Below are positions 1 through 6,143 of a stretch of 6,934 nucleotides of DNA, in pieces. The stretch covers positions 1 to 6,934 of the forward strand of contig JAFAWI010000672.1 in the NCBI GenBank assembly GCA_019241915.1. The letters are read 5' to 3'. Under the pieces are notes generated by a model that saw only the letters and a program-made list of their open reading frames with translations, made no database searches and had not been told where the DNA came from. The DNA is from Alphaproteobacteria bacterium. GTDB lineage: Bacteria; Pseudomonadota; Alphaproteobacteria; ATCC43930; CGMCC-115725. Made by a program: the position numbers and the translations under genes. The stretch's first letter is position 1. Each line of letters opens with the position of its first letter.

Positions 1-1136
1 CCCGCCAGCGGTCCCAGCGCGTCGATCGCCGCGGCAAAATCGCCGCGTTCGAAGGCCGCAAATCCGCGCGCCAAGACCGGAAGGTAGTCGCGCGAGGGAT
101 ACCGGCCCTGCCGCGCCAGGCGTTCCTGCTGACCGGTGCGCGCGGCCAGGCCGGCGTCGTCGCGCAGGACGGCCCGGATCAGGATGACGTGCAGGTCGGC
201 CAGCCCGCTGCCCGGCCGCGGCAGTGCGCCCTGCGCGTAATCGTACAGGTTGCGCCAGGCTTCGCTGTCGCGCGGATAACCGGCGAGCTCCGAGCGCCAT
301 AAAAAGGCTGCGCCGTCCGATACTTTTTGTTGCGGCCCGCCGCTGTGGCGGCGATGCGCGATGGCATCGTGGTAAAGCGCCGACGCCGCTGCCCAATCGC
401 CGAGCTGCAGTTCGAACAGCGAGCGATGCCAGCTCAGATGACCATAAAAGAACCCGTCGCGCGGATACGTCGTGAGCCACGCGGAGAGAAAAGAGCGGCC
501 GGTGCCGATATCGCCGCTTTCGTAGCAAATATGCGCAAAGCCATGCGCGCCGTGCGCGTTGTTCGGGTTGGCCGCCAGCGACCGCTCGATCTTCGGACGC
601 GCGGCCGCGAGCCGGCCGTCCTCGGACAGCGCCATCGCATGATAGGCGAGAAACCAGAAATCCTCGTCGTAATGCGGCGCGAGGCTGTCCATCAGCAGCG
701 CGATGTCGCGCTTCTGTCCGATCCGGCCCGAGCCGCCGATCACGCCGTTGGGGTTGGCGGCAGCCGCGACCACCAGCGCGTCGCGCGGCCAAGCGGCGAG
801 GTGCCGGTGCAAGGCCGCGATCGCGGCGTCGGTGTCGCCGGCAAAGACAAGATCGAAAAATGCGATGTGGCTGCGTTCGCGATCGGACGCTGCCGCAGCG
901 GCGTCCTTGGCCGCAGCCAACGCCGTACGCGCCGCCGCGGCATCGCCCTGGCGCAGCACAACCTGAGCCTTGGCGGCATAGGCGAGGGCAAAACCGGGAT
1001 CGGCGGCGATGGCGCGGTCATAGGCCTCGACCGCGCCGGGATAGAGGGTCAGCGCCAAGTCGGTCGCTTCGATAAAGGCGTCGCGGGCATCGGTCGAAGT
1101 GGTGGATAGGGCAAGCCCGTATCGATCGGCGAGCAT
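1..1136 (-). CDS. TTC38/StaR-like tetratricopeptide-repeat protein, C-terminus cut off by window edge
   Basis: An open frame on the minus strand runs without a stop to base 1, giving 378 visible residues from this start. It is alpha-helical and Ala-rich, with TPR-like units such as DPGFALAYAAKAQVVLRQGD (residues 46-65) and a last one near the edge (AAFERGDFAAAIDALGPL). Family-like landmarks are NAHGAHGFAHICYESGD (192-208) and the His/Trp motif HLSWHRSLFELQLGDW (232-247). These resemble the TTC38 / StaR-like group, whose biochemical role is largely unknown; the family assignment is from memory of its pattern. There is no signal peptide, so it is probably cytoplasmic. Start choice: the ATG at 1136 has GAGGG five bases upstream, and MLADRYGLALSTTS looks like a family N-terminus. 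A longer in-frame ATG at 1211 overlaps the amidase TGA as ATGA, but the 25 extra codons use many codons rare in this gene and have no clear ribosome site. It lies downstream of the amidase gene, probably in one operon. Confidence 0.8.
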   Translation of the reverse strand, partial: MLADRYGLALSTTSTDARDAFIEATDLALTLYPGAVEAYDRAIAADPGFALAYAAKAQVVLRQGDAAAARTALAAAKDAAAAASDRERSHIAFFDLVFAGDTDAAIAALHRHLAAWPRDALVVAAAANPNGVIGGSGRIGQKRDIALLMDSLAPHYDEDFWFLAYHAMALSEDGRLAAARPKIERSLAANPNNAHGAHGFAHICYESGDIGTGRSFLSAWLTTYPRDGFFYGHLSWHRSLFELQLGDWAAASALYHDAIAHRRHSGGPQQKVSDGAAFLWRSELAGYPRDSEAWRNLYDYAQGALPRPGSGLADLHVILIRAVLRDDAGLAARTGQQERLARQGRYPSRDYLPVLARGFAAFERGDFAAAIDALGPLA

Positions 1137-1141
1137 CAAAA

Positions 1142-1146
1142 CCCTC
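1142..1146 (-). promoter_or_regulatory. Ribosome binding site deciding the TPR gene start
   Basis: On the minus strand GAGGG stands five bases (TTTTG) before the ATG at 1136. The competing ATG at 1211 has no comparable purine run. This site therefore favours the shorter protein, although coupling through the ATGA overlap at 1208-1211 would not need a strong site. Confidence 0.45.
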
Positions 1147-1207
1147 GCGGCGGCAAGTGACGAGACATTCTGCCGCCGCCCTGGCGTCCAAGAAAGCCGG
1201 TTCGCAC

Positions 1208-2620
1208 TCATGCCGCCAGCGCCGGCGGGGTGCCGAGGCGGTCGGCGGCGGTGCCGAGGGCGCGTTCCGCGGCGAGCGCGACGGCGAGCAGCTTTTCCTC
1301 GGCCCAGGGCGGGGCGATAAATTGCAGCCCGACCGGCATCCCGGCGCGGTCGCGGCCGATGGGCATGGTGATAGCGCAGAGGCCCAGATAGTTCACCGCG
1401 ACGGTATTGCGCACGATCCGGCGGTTTGCCGCGAGGTAGGCCTCCGCGCTGCCGAGCGCCGCCAGCACCGGCGGTGTGATGCACAAGGTCGGCGTGGCGA
1501 TGACGTCGACCCCGTCGAAGCGCGGCGCCGCACGGCGGGCCAGCGCCCGCAGCCGCCCGAGCCGGGCCAGGTAGTCGCGGGCGCTGAGCGTTTCGGCGGC
1601 GCACACCACCGGCGCCATGACCGGGTCGAGCCGGTCCAGCCACTCGGGCAGCTCGCGGTCGAGAAAGCTGCGCAACTCGATGGCGCTGACCCCGCCGTCG
1701 AGGAAGACGGCGTAGGCCTCGGCTGCTTCGGGGAGCGGCGCCGGACGCAGTACCGCCCCCTGCCGTCCCAGCGCTTCCACCGCCTCGCACGCGGCCTCGG
1801 CGATGCCCGGGTCGCAGTCGCGCCAGAAGAACGGGTCGTCGATCGCGATCCGAACCCGGTCGAGCGAGAGGGTGGCGCATTTTGCAAGGAAGCCTTCCGC
1901 GTCGCCGAGCGCCGGGTCGAGCGCGGCAAATCCGTAAGCGATGTCGGCCGCACTGCGGGCCAGCAGCCCGGGCGTGTCGAAGCTGTGGCTGAGCGTCACG
2001 ACGCCGTCCGTCGACCAACGGCCGAGTGTCACTTTAAGCCCGGCGGTGCCCGTCATCGACGCGGGAATGCGCACCGAGCCGGCGGTATCGCTGCCAAACG
2101 CGAGCAGCGCCGAACCTTCGAGCAGGCTGACCCCGGCACCGCTCGACGAGCCGCCGGGCGAGCGATGCGCCGCTGCATCCCACGGGTTGCGCGGCGCGCC
2201 GTGATGGCTGTTGAGGCCGGTGCCGCCAAAGGCGAACTCGACCATGTGCGTCTTGCCGGTTATCACACCGAGCTGGCGCCGCAACGCGGCGACCAGCGGC
2301 CCGTCGCGTTCCCACGGGTCCGCCGGCAGCCGTCGGCTCGACCCGGCAAAGCACGGGAAGCCCTCGGCGGCGAACAGGTCCTTGATCGATACCGGGATGC
2401 CTTGCAGCGGCCCCGCGACCGCGCCGGCGGCAAACGCCGCATCCGCCGCGCGGGCAGCGGCACGGGCCCGATCCGGCGTCCACAGGCAGTAGGCGTGGAG
2501 TAGCTCGCCAAAGCGGTCGTGCCGGGCGATCGCCTGCTCCACCAGGTCCGGCGCCGTTGCCGCTCGCGCGCGCAATGCGGCGGCGATCTCGATCAGCGGT
2601 CGGGTGATCAAATCGCCCAT
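1208..2620 (-). CDS. Amidase-signature family hydrolase
   Basis: A 470-residue protein, the usual length for the amidase signature family (PF01425), which hydrolyses C-N bonds with a Ser-cisSer-Lys triad. All three parts are visible: Lys80 in GIPVSIKDLF, cis-Ser158 in PGGSSSGAG (155-163), and nucleophile Ser182 in GSDTAGSVRIPAS. The 24-residue gap between the serines fits the family. The C-terminal AGMPVGLQFIAPPWAEEKLL is also typical. The DTAGS form of the nucleophile motif, rather than DTGGS, is known in amidases of the allophanate-hydrolase type. No GatB or GatC gene is adjacent, so a glutamyl-tRNA amidotransferase role is unlikely; the substrate cannot be told from sequence. It lacks a signal peptide and should be cytoplasmic. 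The ATG at 2620 is chosen because AAAGGAG stands six bases upstream. A longer reading to 2716 would run through that site and add an Arg-rich, non-homologous stretch. The TPR gene follows on the same strand. Confidence 0.95.
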   Translation of the reverse strand: MGDLITRPLIEIAAALRARAATAPDLVEQAIARHDRFGELLHAYCLWTPDRARAAARAADAAFAAGAVAGPLQGIPVSIKDLFAAEGFPCFAGSSRRLPADPWERDGPLVAALRRQLGVITGKTHMVEFAFGGTGLNSHHGAPRNPWDAAAHRSPGGSSSGAGVSLLEGSALLAFGSDTAGSVRIPASMTGTAGLKVTLGRWSTDGVVTLSHSFDTPGLLARSAADIAYGFAALDPALGDAEGFLAKCATLSLDRVRIAIDDPFFWRDCDPGIAEAACEAVEALGRQGAVLRPAPLPEAAEAYAVFLDGGVSAIELRSFLDRELPEWLDRLDPVMAPVVCAAETLSARDYLARLGRLRALARRAAPRFDGVDVIATPTLCITPPVLAALGSAEAYLAANRRIVRNTVAVNYLGLCAITMPIGRDRAGMPVGLQFIAPPWAEEKLLAVALAAERALGTAADRLGTPPALAA

Positions 2621-2766
2621 CGGCGTCTCCTTTGCGTGGCCGGTTTTGCGCGGCCGGAGATAACATACCCGAGCACCGCCGCGTTGAAATCGGCGGGGCA
2701 AACGGCGTGTGTACAATTGTCTTTGCTCCGCGATCCGCTACGCTAAATGCGCCCATTTTCCGTGCG
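2621..2766. promoter_or_regulatory. Divergent intergenic region between the amidase operon and the cyclase-like gene
   Basis: This stretch must carry the promoters of both outward-facing transcripts. It is less G+C-rich than its flanks around 2707-2760. For the plus strand, TTGTCT (2717-2722) and TACGCT (2739-2744) stand 16 bases apart as a weak sigma-70-like pair; transcription would start near 2750, only about 15 bases before the ATG at 2767. For the minus strand, TATGTT is a possible -10 element (near 2662-2667) without a convincing -35. An 8-base perfect palindrome, ACAATTGT (2713-2720), overlaps the proposed plus -35 and could be a half operator or chance. The role of the region is secure from gene layout; the individual elements are not. 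Confidence 0.45.
2627..2633 (-). promoter_or_regulatory. Strong ribosome binding site of the amidase gene
   Basis: AAAGGAG on the minus strand, with a six-base spacer to the ATG at 2620. It is the best Shine-Dalgarno match in this part of the window and fixes the amidase start against the longer reading from 2716. Confidence 0.75.
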
Positions 2767-4281
2767 ATGGCACCGATGGAAGAGACGCCCGACCGGGCAG
2801 TGCAGCACGATACGACCAAGACCGTCCTCGAGATGGACCTCGTCGCCTACAGCGATGTCGCCCGGATGATCGAAGAGAACCTCGATGTCGTCGCGGTCAA
2901 GACCTTTGAGGACCAGGTTCAATCGTTTGTCGATACCGGATTGGCAGCCGTTGGTCTGAGCCGCGACGAGGCGGTGCTCGGGACAGCCGGCGACAATGCG
3001 ATCCTGCTGTTTGACGATCCCGCAGTCATGCACGGCTTTGCCGAGGCCGTGCAGAACAGCACGCTGCACTACAACGAGACGAAAACGACGGCGCTCGCCA
3101 AGCGCTGGTTCCGCATGGGAGCAGCCACCGGGATTGTCCTGATGATCCCGGAGAAGCGGCGGATCGTTGGCTCGACAATTGCTCGCGCAGTGCGTCTCGA
3201 ATCGGCTGCCAACAAAGGCCAATTGCTGGTCGACCCCGCGACCTACGAGGCGCTGCCTGACGAACTGAAACGGCTCTACGGTGACGAAGAGGTCGTCAAG
3301 GGCAAGCGGCAGGAGCGCTTTCATGCGCGACGCTGCACACTTGTGCCGCTGGGCGGCGAGGACGAGGCGGCTGCTGGTGGACACGAGGATGCTGCCAAAG
3401 GAGCTGAGGCGCCTCTGCGTCGTCGCCTGTTGAAGCCCGCAGCGGCCGGGGCGGCACTGGCGATGGTCGCGGCGGGCTTGTTGTTGTTGCTCGGCCAGCC
3501 ATTCGCCCACCGCTCTGTCACCGGCCCGCCCACGTGGGAGGCGCGGCTCGACGCAACCAAGGTGACTTATCCAAACGAAAGCGGCGAGCAAATCTGGATT
3601 CGCGCCGTGGTGCTGGCCTCTCAAGATGCGCGTCCGCTCGACACCGCGATCTTCGCGCCGTTCGACAATTTCGGCGAGATCAAGCGCTTCAGCCTGACCG
3701 GCCGGCGGCTCTCTGATGCCGATTTCGCGCCGTGGCTCGACCGCTGGCGCGCCGAGGCGGTGAGCGGCCGCAGCGTCTCCGAGCTGTCGCAGCGCTTTGA
3801 CGGGATGGTCGACGCGCTGCAAGCGTCGGGCGACGCTATTGGCAAGGTGACGCGAACCGCGCGTGCCGACGGCAAATGGGACGAAGCGGTTGTCGGCATC
3901 GGGCTGTCGATTGTTGCGAATGGCACGACGCCGCATATCGGGCCGCTCGACAATCCAATCGGTCAGACGGCGCTGCTCTTTGTGCTGATCCAGATTGACT
4001 GCATTCCTGGGTCGCACCCCGACATGGCGGGGCTCGACGAGGATTGGCTCGGCCACCGCTTCTCATGGCCGACTCAGACCTCGCTCGCAATTGTCGACAG
4101 CACGCACGGACGGCCGATCGACATCACCAGCCTGCGCACCATCTATCGCACAGCGGCCGGGCCGGTCGATGTCGCTACGCGCGGGGTCACGCGCTTGTCC
4201 GACAGGCGTGGCATCTTTTTGCATATCGACCGTAGCGAGCCAAACGACTACGACCGGCTCACCTGGGCGTGGGCGAAATAG
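2767..4281 (+). CDS. Degenerate class III adenylate/guanylate cyclase-like protein with one membrane helix and an unknown C-terminal domain
   Basis: 504 residues in three parts. Residues 15-195 follow the class III nucleotidyl cyclase fold: VLEMDLVAYSD (first metal Asp, D24), GTAGDNAILLFD (second metal Asp, D76), WFRMGAATG, and IVGSTIARAVRLES with the transition-state Arg at R143. Several catalytic positions are changed: the base-binding Lys four before D76 is Gly72, the second base-binding residue aligns with Arg132, and the Asn four before R143 is Ala139. Residues 217-223 are basic (LRRRLLK), then one hydrophobic helix spans about 224-243, predicting N-terminus in and about 258 residues in the periplasm. 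That C-terminal part has many Trp and Asp residues and is not recognised. Cyclase activity is doubtful; a binding or regulatory role is possible. The start is uncertain: no clear ribosome site precedes 2767 or the next ATG at 2776, and a longer reading to 2632 would run into the amidase ribosome site. Confidence 0.85.
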   Translation: MAPMEETPDRAVQHDTTKTVLEMDLVAYSDVARMIEENLDVVAVKTFEDQVQSFVDTGLAAVGLSRDEAVLGTAGDNAILLFDDPAVMHGFAEAVQNSTLHYNETKTTALAKRWFRMGAATGIVLMIPEKRRIVGSTIARAVRLESAANKGQLLVDPATYEALPDELKRLYGDEEVVKGKRQERFHARRCTLVPLGGEDEAAAGGHEDAAKGAEAPLRRRLLKPAAAGAALAMVAAGLLLLLGQPFAHRSVTGPPTWEARLDATKVTYPNESGEQIWIRAVVLASQDARPLDTAIFAPFDNFGEIKRFSLTGRRLSDADFAPWLDRWRAEAVSGRSVSELSQRFDGMVDALQASGDAIGKVTRTARADGKWDEAVVGIGLSIVANGTTPHIGPLDNPIGQTALLFVLIQIDCIPGSHPDMAGLDEDWLGHRFSWPTQTSLAIVDSTHGRPIDITSLRTIYRTAAGPVDVATRGVTRLSDRRGIFLHIDRSEPNDYDRLTWAWAK

Positions 4282-4286
4282 GCCAA

Positions 4287-4322
4287 GGCGCCGCCTACAC
4301 CGGCGGTGGCGGGGGCGGCGCC
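4287..4322. terminator. Possible bidirectional hairpin at convergent gene ends
   Basis: GGCGCCGCC (4287-4295) is repeated in inverted form as GGCGGCGCC (4314-4322), giving a nine-base perfect stem and an 18-base loop. It begins six bases after the plus-strand stop (TAG, 4279-4281) and contains the stop of the minus-strand gene. No T-run follows on the plus strand, and only TTGGCCTATTTC follows on the minus strand, so it is not a classical intrinsic terminator. Part of the repeat comes from a run of proline codons in the minus-strand gene, so it may be incidental. Confidence 0.3.
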
Positions 4323-4972
4323 TCGCACGCCATCAAGCCGCTGGTGATGCAGGCGCTTTCCGCAACAAGCTGGTCGCCGACGAGGCGCCAGCTAGTTTCG
4401 GTCCAGACCGCGCCCTCGAGCACCGAGCGGCTCATCGGCGCCGTTTCCGAACGCTCTGCCGCAAAATCGTTGCGCTCGACCAAAATCAGATCGTCGTCCC
4501 CATCAAGCTCGTCGGCATAAAACCGCAGGCCGAGGCCGTAGAGCGTGTTCATGCCATCGCGCGCGAGGGCGACACTCGCCTCGGCGATGAAAGCGCGACA
4601 CCCGAGGATGCGGTCCGCCAGCACAGCGAGGCGACCGCTTGCCGAGCTGTCGGCCGCGAAGTATTCGATAGTATCCAGTGCTGCCGAGTCAGTGCACGAC
4701 GCGGTGACGGTGCAGGGAATTGCATCATGCGGTGCCGGCTCCGGCCGGGTTTCGGTCGTGCGACCGTGCCGCCGATGCACCAGCACTTCGCGTGTGTCCA
4801 ATGGGAAGTGCGTATGAAGCAGGCGGATCGCTATGTGCTTCTCGAAACCGTGCCTGCGAATGATACCGGCAAGCTCGGGCAACCGCTGCTGCGCGCTTTG
4901 GTGCAGTTGCTGGGCGAACACCAGATCCTTCAACGGAAATGAAATTCCAGCCTCGCTGGCGGTCGCGGTCAT
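4295..4972 (-). CDS. Hypothetical protein with LLHTHF motif and poly-proline tail
   Basis: A 225-residue protein of no family I can name. The ATG at 4972 is chosen because GGGAGG stands six bases upstream; a longer reading to 5335 would run through the divergent promoter region and into the neighbouring gene. The N-terminal part is helical (FPLKDLVFAQQLHQSAQQRL, 12-31), then HGFEKHIAIRLLHTHFPL with two histidines at 53 and 55, and DTREVLVHRR. The middle has an acidic segment YADELDGDDDLILVERND (152-169). Cysteines occur at 87, 93, 125, 208 and 216. The protein ends in six prolines and a valine. No signal peptide or membrane helix is seen, so it is probably cytoplasmic. It lies convergent to the cyclase-like gene and divergent from the DUF6065-like gene, sharing a 114-base upstream region with the latter. 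The paired histidines might bind metal, which is speculation. Confidence 0.75.
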   Translation of the reverse strand: MTATASEAGISFPLKDLVFAQQLHQSAQQRLPELAGIIRRHGFEKHIAIRLLHTHFPLDTREVLVHRRHGRTTETRPEPAPHDAIPCTVTASCTDSAALDTIEYFAADSSASGRLAVLADRILGCRAFIAEASVALARDGMNTLYGLGLRFYADELDGDDDLILVERNDFAAERSETAPMSRSVLEGAVWTETSWRLVGDQLVAESACITSGLMACEAPPPPPPV

Positions 4973-4978
4973 TGATAG

Positions 4979-4984
4979 CCTCCC
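4979..4984 (-). promoter_or_regulatory. Ribosome binding site of the hypothetical LLHTHF gene
   Basis: GGGAGG on the minus strand, six bases before the ATG at 4972. It decides the start of this gene in favour of a 225-residue protein rather than a reading about 120 residues longer. Confidence 0.7.
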
Positions 4985-5077
4985 AAATGACTTTTGCGGG
5001 ATTACGGCAACACTTCTATCTCGGTGGACAATAACGCGCGCCAAAACGGTGCGTCCATGGGGAAATCGGCCCGCCTC

Positions 5078-5082
5078 GGAGG
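5078..5082 (+). promoter_or_regulatory. Ribosome binding site of the DUF6065-like gene
   Basis: GGAGG ends four bases before the ATG at 5087. The spacing is short but usable, and in-frame upstream ATGs at 4994 and 5057 lack such a site. It supports MKLTCYR as the N-terminus. Confidence 0.6.
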
Positions 5083-5086
5083 CTCT

Positions 5087-5824
5087 ATGAAATTGACCTG
5101 CTATCGAACCGGCGCCGAACCCGTGGCAGTCCGTCCGGCCCCGGCGACGCGGGAGTGGATGGACCGTACACCCTCGGGCTATGCGTATCGCTGTTTGCCG
5201 TTGACCATTGCCAATGCGCATGGTTGGGAGATCCTCAACAGAGCCGAATTCACTGCCGAATGGGATGGCGGCGATGGCATCGATGCGATCGGTATGCAGA
5301 TCACCGATCCCGCGCGTCATATGGCGCGCAGCCATTTTGGCTCAGGCATCCTCACGTTTCACATCGGCGCGGTGTTCCGCACTCCGGCGCAAGTCAATCT
5401 GTGGGTTATGGGCAGCCCGAACCTGGTCAAGGACGCGATCCAGCCGCTCGCCGGCCTGGTCGAGACCGACTGGAGCCCTTATTCGTTCACGATGAACTGG
5501 AAGTTCACGCGGGCGAAAACATCGGTGCGTTTCGCCGCTGGCGAGCCGATTTGTTTCCTTTTTCCGATCGAGCGGAATTACCCAGCCCGTTTCGAGCCTG
5601 AGACGCTGCCGATCGCGGCCGACCCTGCGCTTGCCAGATCGCATCGACGATGGCGCCGCGGGCGGGACCGCTTTCTGCAGCAAATACGCGCCTCGGCGGC
5701 GACCGGCGCGGCGGCATGGCAGAAGGACTATATGCGCGGCTTGACCCCGGACGGGGCGACGGGCGTGCCGGACCACCTGACCAAGCTGGCATTGCTGCCC
5801 TTCCCTGAAGACGGGCGCGGCTAA
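5087..5824 (+). CDS. DUF6065 family protein
   Basis: 245 residues whose order of motifs matches the DUF6065 family as I know it: MKLTCYR at the N-terminus, YRCLPLTIANAHGWEI (34-49), EFTAEWDGG (54-62), SHFGSGILTFHIG (82-94), FRTP then NLWVMGSPN (104-112), ETDWSPYSFTMNWKFTR (126-142), GEPICFLFPIE (152-162), and a helical C-terminal part with WQKDYMRG (211-218). The function of the family is not established to my knowledge. The many conserved aromatic residues and the compact beta-rich pattern suggest a cytoplasmic globular domain; no signal peptide or membrane segment is present. The start at 5087 is preferred over in-frame ATGs at 4994 and 5057 because of the GGAGG site and the family-like N-terminus. 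It is divergent from the unknown LLHTHF gene and is followed by a long non-coding stretch, so it is probably transcribed alone. Confidence 0.88.
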   Translation: MKLTCYRTGAEPVAVRPAPATREWMDRTPSGYAYRCLPLTIANAHGWEILNRAEFTAEWDGGDGIDAIGMQITDPARHMARSHFGSGILTFHIGAVFRTPAQVNLWVMGSPNLVKDAIQPLAGLVETDWSPYSFTMNWKFTRAKTSVRFAAGEPICFLFPIERNYPARFEPETLPIAADPALARSHRRWRRGRDRFLQQIRASAATGAAAWQKDYMRGLTPDGATGVPDHLTKLALLPFPEDGRG

Positions 5825-5845
5825 GCTGCCGGCCATGCGGACGAG

Positions 5846-5860
5846 TGGCCGATGAGGCCA
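5846..5860. terminator. Small hairpin downstream of the DUF6065-like gene
   Basis: TGGCC, five-base loop GATGA, then GGCCA: a five-base perfect stem 22 bases after the stop codon. It is followed by ACAAAACTTG rather than a T-run, so it is at best a weak or factor-assisted terminator. A competing pairing uses the GGCC at 5831-5834. Confidence 0.22.
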
Positions 5861-5869
5861 ACAAAACTT

Positions 5870-5900
5870 GCGCTTCTGCAATTAAAATCCATTTAAGCGC
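5870..5900. repeat. Inverted repeat enclosing an A+T-rich loop
   Basis: GCGCTT (5870-5875) and AAGCGC (5895-5900) are perfect inverted copies around 19 bases that are mostly A and T (TTAAAATCC, ATTTA). It could fold as a hairpin in RNA or mark a protein site; no partner sequence elsewhere in the window was noticed. Confidence 0.3.
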
Positions 5901-6143
5901 GGGTTGGATTGGACCGCGCCTGACCAAGGGGTGAAGGGGTAATGGACCCGCGCCCAGGGGCCGGTGCTGGAACGCGTGAATATCGTGCTGACAAGGCTCC
6001 AATGCGGTTCGTCCATCGGCCTCGCGGCTCCCGCTTCCGCGCAGCAGCGGAAACTGGGGGCGACTGAGCCCCGCCGGCCCCCGCATTGGACAACGCCGCG
6101 GCATTACTGGCGCAGAGATTGGGCCGGGGGGTCTAAGGCGGCG

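Larger units (their letters stand above)
4973..5086. promoter_or_regulatory. Shared divergent promoter region
   Basis: 114 bases between two outward-facing starts, with lower G+C content around 4985-5045 than the flanks. For the plus strand TTGCGG and TATCTC stand 17 bases apart (about 4996-5024), three of six matches each. For the minus strand TTGTCC (about 5027-5032) is a possible -35 with no good -10 partner. The layout supports promoter function in both directions; the motifs are weak and no operator palindrome stands out. Confidence 0.4.
5825..6143. other. 319-base stretch between convergent genes with no convincing gene
   Basis: This lies between the 3' ends of the DUF6065-like gene and the lipoprotein gene. 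It holds an A+T-rich island (about 5861-5896) unlike its surroundings, and several inverted repeats: TGGCC/GGCCA (5846-5860), GCGCTT/AAGCGC (5870-5900) and GGGGC/GCCCC (6057-6072, six-base loop). None is followed by a T-run. A plus-strand reading frame of 41 residues at 5942-6067 has weak codon preference, and a GTG-started frame at 5964-6152 overlaps the end of the lipoprotein gene; neither has support beyond being open. No tRNA or recognisable small RNA was found. Confidence 0.5.

Noticed and set aside
327..1109. 260-residue plus-strand open frame
   Set aside because: It is antisense to the TPR gene, Arg-rich, without family motifs; a by-product of high G+C content and codon bias on the other strand.
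1157..2503. 448-residue plus-strand open frame
   Set aside because: It lies opposite the amidase, whose catalytic motifs are complete. Its composition (Arg, Gly, Ala rich) is that of an antisense shadow.
2743..4056. 437-residue minus-strand open frame
   Set aside because: It is antisense to the cyclase-like gene, which has recognisable motifs and a membrane helix. The antisense protein has no recognisable domain and no ribosome site.
6010..6030. GGTTCGTCC, resembling a tRNA T-arm
   Set aside because: The loop does not fit GGTTCGANTCC and no acceptor or anticodon stem can be paired around it.
5942..6067. 41-residue plus-strand open frame after an AAGGGG-like purine run
   Set aside because: Third-position G+C is only slightly above half by hand count, well below the real genes here, and the sequence resembles no known small protein.
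5505..6104. 199-residue minus-strand open frame
   Set aside because: Overlaps the conserved C-terminal part of the DUF6065-like gene; low-complexity Arg/Pro/Ala composition and no domain.
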